Origin: Lysobacteraceae bacterium NML03-0222
GTDB taxonomy: Bacteria; Pseudomonadota; Gammaproteobacteria; Xanthomonadales; Xanthomonadaceae
Length of the DNA: 64,000 nt
Reading direction: 5' to 3'
NCBI GenBank assembly: GCA_002798195.1
Contig: NWQM01000004.1
Coordinates: 186,001-250,000, forward strand
This document shows, one piece after another, positions 52,058-59,954 of the stretch. Each line of letters starts with the position of its first letter. Within the stretch, counting starts at the first letter, position 1. Under the pieces are notes generated by a model, which made no database searches, was not told the DNA's origin, and saw only the letters and a program-made list of their open reading frames with translations. Both the position numbers and the translations under genes were made by a program.

Positions 52058-53418
52058 GCCGATACCTCCGTGTGCCAGTCGCGGTTGGATGGCAAGTCAC
52101 GCCGAATCGGATTCGGCCAGTCGGTATCCACCAAAGCCTGTCGCGCAAAATGACGCAACTCGACACTGCCGACGGCAAAGCCGTTATCGCGCAGCCATTG
52201 ATTGAACCATTGCGCAAAACGCTCGGCAACTTCATCCGGCCAATCCTGCCTTTGCCAAGCCACCTTGAAGGTCTCGTCTGCGGCATAGCCATCCGGATCT
52301 TGCGCCTGATCCCGATTGGGCAGGCGGGTACGTTCCGGGTCAAGCCAGAGCTGCTCGCAAAGAGGAAGCTGGCAGGCGGCATCACGCGTCCAGCCGGGCG
52401 GATAGGAATCACGCACCGTAGCTGCAAAGGCAACCAAAGTATTGCCCAGCCGCTGTTCCATGGCACGGCGCTTCTGGTCTTGCTGCATCCGCCGCTGCTT
52501 ATACGCGCCAAGATGCCGTGCAAATGCGTCAAGCTGCTGCTGCATATCGTGGAAATGCAAAAGGCGCATGAAAGCGGTATCCAGATTCAAGAAACTGCGT
52601 GGACGGTAGCCATCCCAAATCGGGGGGAATGAGGCCAGCAAATAGTTGCTGCCGCCACGCTCGCTATTGAGCTGCGAAATATTCTGCGGTTTGGTGCCGC
52701 CCAGCTTGCGAATGGCAAGTTCGGGATATTCCGGAATTTGCATATCGCTGGGCTTCTTTTCCCGTCGCGCGCGCCGAGCCTCGACAATGGCCACTTCAAA
52801 GCGGCTGTATTGGATGGCCTCGTGTACCGCTTGCACCAAGCTGCTGGGAAACATCGGCTGCAACAGAATGTATTGGGCGTCATCACAGGCATCCTCGCCC
52901 GCGCACCAATACAGTTGTTTGGCATAGGTGTGGCTGGCGTAGCTGTCCGCCTCACGCTGCAAGCCACAAAAAGCATCGGCATAAGCCCTGGCGGTGTCGG
53001 GATTGTCTGACAGTGCTGCAAGCAGGTCGGCATCTTCTTGCAGCAACCAGTCCAACAAACGCTTGCCTTCCACTTCCAGCTTCAGCAATTTGTAAACATC
53101 CAAAGCTGCGGCATTGCCCACGACATCTTCGGCAAACTGCCTGCCCAGTACATGCGAGCCAAGTTCATCACGAGCCGGCAAATTGGCCGGCGGCACAAAC
53201 AGGCTGCTGCCCTTGGCATCGGGGTGCGTCGCTTTCAGCACATGGGTGACCATCTGAATTTGTGTTACGCGGCGCGCGGCATCAGCCAGCCAAGTGTCAT
53301 AGTCATATTTGGCCGCCTGTGCTGAATCGGCAGCCTCTGCGCCTTTGAGCTTGGCATCGCGCCGCTCCTTGATAAAGCGGGCGATGGCCTGCCGGAAATT
53401 TGAAGCGCGTAAGTTCAT
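52054..53418 (-). CDS. csy1: Type I-F Cascade large subunit Csy1 (Cas8f)
   Basis: A 454-residue PAM-recognition subunit. N-terminal RASNFRQAIARFIKERRDAKLKG, the THVLKATHPDAKGSSLFV segment, and the middle LPEYPELAIRKLGGTKPQNISQLNSERGG region that is highly typical of Csy1. The ATG at 53418 directly follows AAGGGGAGAAGG; the frame is open to 53469. First gene of the csy operon, divergent from the toxin-antitoxin genes. Its promoter lies in 53419-53600, overlapping the guide target described below. Confidence 0.95.
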   Translation of the reverse strand: MNLRASNFRQAIARFIKERRDAKLKGAEAADSAQAAKYDYDTWLADAARRVTQIQMVTHVLKATHPDAKGSSLFVPPANLPARDELGSHVLGRQFAEDVVGNAAALDVYKLLKLEVEGKRLLDWLLQEDADLLAALSDNPDTARAYADAFCGLQREADSYASHTYAKQLYWCAGEDACDDAQYILLQPMFPSSLVQAVHEAIQYSRFEVAIVEARRARREKKPSDMQIPEYPELAIRKLGGTKPQNISQLNSERGGSNYLLASFPPIWDGYRPRSFLNLDTAFMRLLHFHDMQQQLDAFARHLGAYKQRRMQQDQKRRAMEQRLGNTLVAFAATVRDSYPPGWTRDAACQLPLCEQLWLDPERTRLPNRDQAQDPDGYAADETFKVAWQRQDWPDEVAERFAQWFNQWLRDNGFAVGSVELRHFARQALVDTDWPNPIRRDLPSNRDWHTEVSA

Positions 53419-53495
53419 CCTTCTCCCCTTTGCTGAACGTGCAGCGAGTCTAGAGCATGCCTGTCGCAAATCCTGCGACTGACATCAATCACTCA

Positions 53496-53509
53496 TCATC
53501 TGCAGATGA
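53496..53509. promoter_or_regulatory. Perfect 14-bp palindrome, candidate operator in front of csy1
   Basis: TCATCTGCAGATGA, 78-91 bp upstream of the csy1 ATG. With the TTGATA/TAGCCT promoter option it would lie just after the transcription start. It could be an operator for the antitoxin or another dimeric repressor. Confidence 0.4.
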
Positions 53510-53537
53510 ATCTCTCTTCCACAGGCTATGCCGGCTC

Positions 53538-53678
53538 ATGAAAAATATCAACCTTCTTATAGTTAGTTTTGAAAAAATTTTACTTGTACTCAAGCAGAAT
53601 GCTATCTTTGCCATCGTCAACCACTGCACAAGTGGCTCAGAAATTCTTCTAGTTGGTTTTTCTTCTACTGCCGTATAG
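53538..53678 (+). CDS. Possible 46-residue hydrophobic peptide overlapping the mini-CRISPR (creT-like candidate)
   Basis: An ATG frame beginning MKNINLLIVSFEKILLVLKQ and ending in the loop of the second pseudo-repeat (TAG in GTATAGG). It contains a hydrophobic stretch and AT-rich codons (ATA, TTA, CTA) unusual here. There is no good ribosome binding site, and the frame also extends up to 53457. It may be chance; it is listed because CreTA systems place a toxin gene just before the crRNA-like antitoxin. Confidence 0.2.
   Translation: MKNINLLIVSFEKILLVLKQNAIFAIVNHCTSGSEILLVGFSSTAV
53552..53572 (+). promoter_or_regulatory. Target site (CC PAM plus protospacer) of the crRNA-like guide
   Basis: CC at 53552-53553 is the I-F PAM. 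The protospacer TTCTTATAGTTAGTTTTGA (53554-53572) matches the guide at 53644-53662 in 15 of 19 positions; mismatches are at 6, 12, 18 and 19. A minus-strand TATAAG lies inside it and TTGATA abuts the PAM, so an occupied site would block csy transcription. Confidence 0.8.
53600..53608 (+). promoter_or_regulatory. Extended -10 promoter for the mini-CRISPR transcript
   Basis: TGCTATCTT fits an extended -10 (TGnTATnnT). Its predicted start, about 53614-53616, coincides with the first base of the first pseudo-repeat. The -35 (TTACTT, 53580-53585) is weak. Confidence 0.45.
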
Positions 53679-53682
53679 GCAG
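53616..53682 (+). ncRNA. crRNA-like regulatory RNA: degenerate mini-CRISPR (pseudo-repeat, 19-nt guide, pseudo-repeat)
   Basis: Pseudo-repeat 1 (53616-53643) keeps the I-F layout: stem CCACT/AGTGG with loop GCACA, the same loop as the old array repeats, then handle CTCAGAAA (array: CTTAGAAA). The stem has changed on both sides and still pairs. The guide is 53644-53662 (TTCTTCTAGTTGGTTTTTC). Pseudo-repeat 2 (53663-53690) keeps a perfect stem CTGCC/GGCAG (53668-53672, 53678-53682) with loop GTATA but has lost the handle. Cas6f could release an 8-nt handle, 19-nt guide and 20-nt 3' hairpin. The guide matches a PAM-flanked site upstream, so this resembles the CreR/CreA class of cas- or toxin-regulating crRNA-like RNAs. 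Confidence 0.8.
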
Positions 53683-53686
53683 CCCT

Positions 53687-53932
53687 ATGAGCACAACCAC
53701 CTACACCCGCGCCCAGAACGCCCAATTTCTTGCTGAACTTGCCATCAGCTTGGCACGTGGCGAGCAGCCCTCACAGGATAAAATTGCGCGGCTCGACGAC
53801 CTCGCAGCAAGCGAGGCAGAGCAAGACCCTGCCTATGTCGCCTTTGTGAATTCCAAGGTGAGAAAAGCACTGCGCAATAGTCACTCGTTGTATACCGAAG
53901 CCGAAGTTGACAATGCAATCGCATCTTGGTGA
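53687..53932 (+). CDS. Type II antitoxin-like protein
   Basis: An 81-residue acidic protein starting MSTTTYTRAQNAQFLAELA; ends EAEVDNAIASW. I do not recognise a DNA-binding motif with certainty. It is called an antitoxin because the next gene, 5 bp away, encodes a RelE/ParE-fold toxin. Its only Shine-Dalgarno-like sequence (AGG, 53677-53679) lies in the Cas6f hairpin of pseudo-repeat 2, 7 bases from the ATG. The pair is opposite in direction to all cas genes. Confidence 0.75.
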   Translation: MSTTTYTRAQNAQFLAELAISLARGEQPSQDKIARLDDLAASEAEQDPAYVAFVNSKVRKALRNSHSLYTEAEVDNAIASW

Positions 53933-53937
53933 GAGCC

Positions 53938-54228
53938 ATGAAGTACGCTGTTTTCTGGACGAATACGGCGCTTTCTGACCTTAAAGCCATTCATGGCTAC
54001 TTGCTGGAGATCACCGATCGGGCAACTGCCACGCGACTGATAAAAGATATCCGTCAAGCCACACGGTTGCTCCCTGAGCAGCCGCGCATGTATGCGATCT
54101 TCCCGGAGTCGGCGGCACAGGTGCGGCATATCACGGTTCATGCTTGGCGCCTGCTCTATATCGTGGACGATGCGCAACGTACCTGCCGGGTTTTATCTGT
54201 CACACATGCAGCACGCCAGTTCCCTTGA
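53938..54228 (+). CDS. RelE/ParE-family toxin
   Basis: A 96-residue basic protein with the ParE/RelE pattern: YAVFWTNTALSDLKAIHGYL (start), ATRLIKDIRQATRLLPEQPRM, and the end VRHITVHAWRLLYIVDDAQRTCRVLSVTHAARQFP. ParE-type toxins poison gyrase, RelE-type cut mRNA; the two cannot be separated here, though a ParE-like fold with HAxR near the C-terminus is suggested. The ATG at 53938 follows GGTGAGAG; a TTG at 53926 is in frame. It ends 5 bp from the cas3 stop. Confidence 0.82.
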   Translation: MKYAVFWTNTALSDLKAIHGYLLEITDRATATRLIKDIRQATRLLPEQPRMYAIFPESAAQVRHITVHAWRLLYIVDDAQRTCRVLSVTHAARQFP

Positions 54229-54233
54229 TCGGC

Positions 54234-57200
54234 TCACCGTACCGCCATCCCCAGCACCAGGTCCCAAAACCATTGATTGAGGCCTGTGCGCTTCGGGGCT
54301 TCAACTTCGGTATAGCGTTTGGCTGCATCCATCAGGCTCATGGACTTTTCTTCTGCCAAAGGCCTTAAAAGCTCGAGCAAGTCAAACTGCATCCAGGGCG
54401 AAATACCGGGGGCAATTTCTAGTTGCAACGGCTTGACCTCGCCTTTTGCCGAGGCGTACAGGCTGTGCTTTCCGTCTTGCAAAACGAAGTGGGCCTCAAG
54501 GCAGATTTCATCTTCGTCTGGCAGGAACACGAAGGTTTGCTCACCATAGGACGAGTCGCGGAATGGTTGCTGCTGCGGCATGGCCCAGGTCAGGTGCGCC
54601 AGTGGCGATGTCCAGAAGGTGCTGGCATTGGGCTCTTGTGGCGTGTCGGTGCGCAGCAGCAGATACATGCGGAGATGCTCCAAATCTACTAGCCTCGACT
54701 TCCGTAATGTTTTTATGTCCTCCGGCCGCTGGATACGCGGGCGGGCATCAAGGACTTGGTAGTGCTCGTCGGGCAGCAGGATTTGCAAGTTGTTGCTGCT
54801 CATGCGCAGCGGACGTGCTTTTTTATCGAGCAGGGAGGACTGCTCCTCCTCAAACCCCGGCCGGATAAATGCCGCCTCCCCCGGCTTCTCGAAACTGCGC
54901 AGGTTGCGCTCGAAAATCAGCACATTCGGGCTATCCGGGCTTCCCTCACGATGCCGCCGCACCCGTCCGGCCAGCTGGATCAGCGAGCGCATGGAAGAAG
55001 GCTCAACCACAGCCCAATCATAATCATGGTCACGCCCCACCTCGGCCACTGGGCTGGCCAGCACCACAAACACATGATTCTTGGCGGAATAACGCGCCAA
55101 TAGTTCACGCACTTCCGGGTGCGACAGCACCGGGTCGGTTGCTCCGCGACGATCCAGCACTTTGTCCAGCACCTGCTCGATTGCCGAGCGCATAAGCAGC
55201 GGGAAGCGCGAGTGATACACACACAAATGGATTTGGGTATCTGCGGGCGCCCCCAGCCGGAACAATTCGCGCGCCACGTCTTGCAATGGGTCAATATTTG
55301 CCATGCGCACCAGCCCGAAGCTGACCTGTTTACCGCTGGCCATATCCGTTTGTGCATGGCGTTGATGGGCTTGCAACATGGCCGTCTGCAGCTGCACGGC
55401 AAACGCCTTGCGGATTTCCGACTTGGCTACGGTAATCTCCAGCGGCAACAACTCGCCCTTGCGCTTGGGCGCTTCCCGGCTCAATGATTTGAGCCGCTTT
55501 GCAATGAAGGCCTGATGCTGCGTCTTGAACTGCACCAAATCACTGCATGCAGCCGCTGCAACGGCGTATTCGTCCACCCAGAGGCAGGCGACTTCCGGGA
55601 TGGTGGCCTGCCCGCCGTGCACGCCGCGATTGCGCTGATAATGGGCGCGGCCTGCAGCATAGGCCTGATACAGCCCCTGCACCAAGTCCGGTGGCAAAGT
55701 GGCCGATGACAGCAGAACCTTGCTGCCCAAGAGTCCCGCCCAATGCACCAGCCTTGCCAACGCCGGAATATCGTCAAGGTCAAAGTCGTCCGGCTCATCC
55801 AGCACCAAGTCGCTGCTCATCAGCCGCAGCATGGGCGCAATTTGCCGTCCAGCACGCTGCGCTTCGGTCGCCGGGGTCAGGTGGTCGATGGTGCACACCA
55901 GCACCGGCGCACTCAACAGACGCTTGATATGCACATCGTGCAGCGCCATGCGCAACAGCGGATGCTCAGCCATCTGGCCTTCGTAAACGACACTGCCTGC
56001 CTCTTCCATCAGCGACTGGCTTGAAGCCGAGCCACTACGCTCGGCCTGCTGCTGGTGATACTCGAACAATTCGCGGCTGGCTGCTCCGCCCACGCGAATG
56101 GCGATGTCATCGTCCTTCAGGTTCAGGTCTTTCTGGAAGGCACGCCCGGTTTGCAGGGTCAGGCTGCGCAGGCCGACGGCAAAGCTGCAACGCATCCCGC
56201 GTTGCGGGTGAGACAGCGCCGCCATGATGCGGGCATTGGCCAGCGTCTTGCCGCGTCCAGTGGAAGCCATGTTGACGATGAAAGCGCCATGTTCTTCTGC
56301 TTTGTGACGCAGGCTTTCTGCCGCATCAAAGGCCTTGTCCTGCCAGCGAAAGCGCGCGTCCTTGCTGCGTCGCCTCAACGACTTGCACGGCAAATGTGGC
56401 AGTTGCTTGGCAAAGCTCGGCAAGTGATAGCCAATATGCCCCGCATCCCGTGTCACCCCCAGCAGATGTTCGTCCAGCTTCTGCTTGAGCCTGCCATCAC
56501 TATCGGTATTGGCATACAAGGTGCAGGCATCATCCCCGGCAACACAGCGGCCATCATCTGGCTTCAGTGATGAATAGTGATGGTCGGCCAGCATCAGCCC
56601 CATGCGGGCGATATGCATGACATACGGATTTTCCAGCCAGCCGCTCTTGCCGGCTTTGCCTTGCAGCGCCAGCAACTGTCGGGCAAGCTTGCTGGCACGC
56701 GCCCGCCATGCTGGCAGCAATACCGGCAGCTCGCCCGCCATTTGCCAATAGGGCTGTAATTGGCTTGGCGATGCGTTGGCAAGCTCGGGATTCCAGTCGT
56801 TCCAGCCGGCATGGATGCTTTGCCATAATCTTTCCATCTGCAAATCCTGCGGATTGAAACTTGCAGACTTCTTCCCAAACCAGGGGTTTTGCGTATTCTG
56901 GACGACCGGCAAAGTCAGCAACCGGTGGTGCGTCACCACCAGCCAGGCGATTGCAGCGGCCAGCGGCGGCAAATCCTTGAACGGCGGCTTGCTGCCGACA
57001 TCCAGACCATCGCGGAACAGCCGTGTCTTATCCAGCCAGGCGGCATCATCTTCTGCCGTGGGCGCGGCCAAGCGCTGCAACCAGGTGGCATCGTCATCGG
57101 TGCCCACAAAGGCCAGAAATAGCCGCAGTGACAGCCATTCGTGCCGGTACAGATTGCGCTCGAACTGCTGGCTGCGCAGTCGTTTCTGGAAGGCTACGCT

Positions 57201-57584
57201 GGCCTTGCCAAGGTCATGCAGCAATGCAGCCATCTGCATCAACAGACGGATATCTTCAGCGCTATGCCAGTCGTTTTCATCGTCGGCGCGTATCACATTG
57301 CCTCGCGTGGTGTTGGTCGGCACTGCACCCTGAGCATTGAAGCGCGTGGCATCGCCCACCACCCACAACAGTTCGGAATGGTTGATGCCGCGTATCCAGT
57401 GACAAGCCACCGCGGTATTTTTGCGCGCCGTTTTGCGCAACAGACGGCGCAATGTATCCAGACCATCTTGGGTTATCGGCGTTTGCCAAGTGCGCTCGCC
57501 ACGCCGCTCGGCAAACTGATCAAGAATGCGGCGGGTCTGCTTCAGCGCCTGGCCACGGCACTCGCAAATCAGCAGGATATTCAT
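54234..57584 (-). CDS. cas3: Type I-F helicase-nuclease Cas2-3 fusion
   Basis: A 1116-residue effector. Residues about 1-95 are the Cas2-like domain (MNILLICECRGQALKQTRRILDQFAERRGERTW). The HD nuclease follows (LHDLGKASVAFQKRL; YRHEWLSLRLF), then an SF2 helicase with motif I STGRGKTLANARI, motif II DEPDDFDLDD, SSATLPPDLV, and motif VI QLAGRVRRHREG. It degrades DNA after Csy complex binding and works with Cas1 in adaptation. It overlaps cas1 by 4 bp. Confidence 0.97.
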   Translation of the reverse strand: MNILLICECRGQALKQTRRILDQFAERRGERTWQTPITQDGLDTLRRLLRKTARKNTAVACHWIRGINHSELLWVVGDATRFNAQGAVPTNTTRGNVIRADDENDWHSAEDIRLLMQMAALLHDLGKASVAFQKRLRSQQFERNLYRHEWLSLRLFLAFVGTDDDATWLQRLAAPTAEDDAAWLDKTRLFRDGLDVGSKPPFKDLPPLAAAIAWLVVTHHRLLTLPVVQNTQNPWFGKKSASFNPQDLQMERLWQSIHAGWNDWNPELANASPSQLQPYWQMAGELPVLLPAWRARASKLARQLLALQGKAGKSGWLENPYVMHIARMGLMLADHHYSSLKPDDGRCVAGDDACTLYANTDSDGRLKQKLDEHLLGVTRDAGHIGYHLPSFAKQLPHLPCKSLRRRSKDARFRWQDKAFDAAESLRHKAEEHGAFIVNMASTGRGKTLANARIMAALSHPQRGMRCSFAVGLRSLTLQTGRAFQKDLNLKDDDIAIRVGGAASRELFEYHQQQAERSGSASSQSLMEEAGSVVYEGQMAEHPLLRMALHDVHIKRLLSAPVLVCTIDHLTPATEAQRAGRQIAPMLRLMSSDLVLDEPDDFDLDDIPALARLVHWAGLLGSKVLLSSATLPPDLVQGLYQAYAAGRAHYQRNRGVHGGQATIPEVACLWVDEYAVAAAACSDLVQFKTQHQAFIAKRLKSLSREAPKRKGELLPLEITVAKSEIRKAFAVQLQTAMLQAHQRHAQTDMASGKQVSFGLVRMANIDPLQDVARELFRLGAPADTQIHLCVYHSRFPLLMRSAIEQVLDKVLDRRGATDPVLSHPEVRELLARYSAKNHVFVVLASPVAEVGRDHDYDWAVVEPSSMRSLIQLAGRVRRHREGSPDSPNVLIFERNLRSFEKPGEAAFIRPGFEEEQSSLLDKKARPLRMSSNNLQILLPDEHYQVLDARPRIQRPEDIKTLRKSRLVDLEHLRMYLLLRTDTPQEPNASTFWTSPLAHLTWAMPQQQPFRDSSYGEQTFVFLPDEDEICLEAHFVLQDGKHSLYASAKGEVKPLQLEIAPGISPWMQFDLLELLRPLAEEKSMSLMDAAKRYTEVEAPKRTGLNQWFWDLVLGMAVR

Positions 57585-58552
57585 GCGCTGTGTCCCTGCA
57601 TGGCGATGTCTTTCAAGGTCTCAATCATGAAATCCAGTGCCTCCATGCGGGTCAGCTGCTCAATGCAGGCTTGCCGAAAGGCTTGTTCTTCGTCGCCACG
57701 CATGGCCGAGACAAAGGCTTGCGGCAATACCACCGCGTCCTTGACCAAGTCAGCCACATCAAATACCAAGCCACCTCGCCGGGTCTTGCCATGCAGTACG
57801 GCCAAGCCATGCGGCAGCCCCAACACCCAGGTAGCGCTGGCCGCCAGTCCATAAGCCAGATAGTTGCCGTGATCCAGAAAACGGTTGGCAGGGTCAAGGC
57901 CGGTGCCGCGCTTGGCCCGACTAAAGTCGCCATAGCCGCTGGTGCGCGCGGCCAACGCAAACAAGGCTTTGCTGAGCCTGGCTTCTTCGGTCAGCAGTGC
58001 GGTGATATCGGGGCAACTGGCAACCACTTGTGCGGATTTTTCCAGCAACTTTTTCAGTGCACCGGCATCCACCTCAAAACCGGCCTCGCGCAATGGCTTT
58101 GAGTTCTGCCACTGCTGTGCAATACAGTGCAAACGCGCTTGCTGTAGTTGCTTGGCCGCCGCAAGCCTAGCCTCATCATCAAACCAGAACGATACCCAGG
58201 CTTGCAGATATTCGGTGGGGCGGTATTCGCTCTGCGGGCTGAACCAGGCCACATCAATATCCACCTCGTTGGCAGAAAACAGTGGCGTGCCGCCACCGCC
58301 ACAAAAGCCCACCATCACTCCGGCCTTGGCAAACTCACGCATCGCCGCCTGCGTGACCGAAGTGCCCGTCCCCAGCAGCACGACCGAAGTATTGGCGATG
58401 GGGATATTCCAGTACAGCGATTGCTTGCCGGCATCGGTGACGTATTCCACCCGCCCGCCATTGACCAGCACCCGGCAATGCTGCAGGTAATAGATATTGG
58501 CACGCTTGGATAGCAGGATGGTTTTAAGGTCGGAAGCGGCGATATCGTCCAT
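57581..58552 (-). CDS. cas1: CRISPR-associated integrase Cas1 (type I-F)
   Basis: A 323-residue metal-dependent integrase inserting new spacers. Active-site residues are in LLTEEARLSKALFALAA (Glu), GLPHGLAVLHGKTRRGG (His) and LVFDVADLVKDAVVLPQAF (Asp). N-terminal DLKTILLSKRANIYYLQHCRVLVNGGRVEY is typical I-F. ATG at 58552 with AAGGGGA upstream; the frame opens at 58600. It heads the cas1-cas3 transcription unit, directly behind the tuf terminator. Confidence 0.97.
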   Translation of the reverse strand: MDDIAASDLKTILLSKRANIYYLQHCRVLVNGGRVEYVTDAGKQSLYWNIPIANTSVVLLGTGTSVTQAAMREFAKAGVMVGFCGGGGTPLFSANEVDIDVAWFSPQSEYRPTEYLQAWVSFWFDDEARLAAAKQLQQARLHCIAQQWQNSKPLREAGFEVDAGALKKLLEKSAQVVASCPDITALLTEEARLSKALFALAARTSGYGDFSRAKRGTGLDPANRFLDHGNYLAYGLAASATWVLGLPHGLAVLHGKTRRGGLVFDVADLVKDAVVLPQAFVSAMRGDEEQAFRQACIEQLTRMEALDFMIETLKDIAMQGHSA

Positions 58553-58604
58553 AAAAGTCCCCTTCAAAGAGCGCACTTTAGCCCAACACCGGCTTTGCAA
58601 ATGC

Positions 58605-58640
58605 GCAAAAACAAACCCCCGGCTTATCGCCGGGGGTTTG
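58605..58640 (-). terminator. tuf terminator, separating it from cas1
   Basis: 11-bp stem (58613-58623 with 58629-58639, ACCCCCGGC core) with a TTATC loop followed by a T-rich tract on the minus strand (GTTTTTG). It should block read-through of tuf transcripts into cas1. Confidence 0.85.
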
Positions 58641-58668
58641 AGTATTGCCTTGTGGCAGATATCAAGGA

Positions 58669-59859
<1,191 letters not shown>

Positions 59860-59954
59860 TTCTGGAACCTCTGTTTAGATGATTGAATTTGGGATGGAAA
59901 GCATGATGGAGCTGGCTGCCGCGGTCAATCAAGAGCCGCAGCAGCCAGGCTCAA

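Larger units (their letters stand above)
53419..53615. promoter_or_regulatory. Divergent control region between csy1 and the mini-CRISPR/antitoxin
   Basis: AT-rich compared with neighbours. It holds a 6-bp stem (GTCGCA/TGCGAC, 53463-53479), a perfect 14-bp palindrome (53496-53509), csy-direction promoter candidates on the minus strand (TATAAG, 53561-53556; or TTGATA 53551-53546 with TAGCCT 53528-53523, 17-bp spacer), the guide target (53552-53572), and a plus-strand extended -10 (53600-53608). The exact promoter used is not certain. Confidence 0.6.

Noticed and set aside
53644..53662. Guide/target similarity as a simple direct repeat
   Set aside because: A plain repeat does not explain the CC PAM, the repeat handle directly before the guide, or mismatches at positions 6, 12 and 18.
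53616..53682. Mini-CRISPR as a remnant of a decayed second array
   Set aside because: A decayed array would not keep a paired but altered stem, a near-perfect handle and a guide in register with a PAM-flanked neighbouring target. A remnant origin is still possible, but not lack of function.
57581..58600. Longer cas1 start at 58600
   Set aside because: The extra 16 residues are unrelated to Cas1; the ATG at 58552 has an AAGGGGA site at normal spacing.
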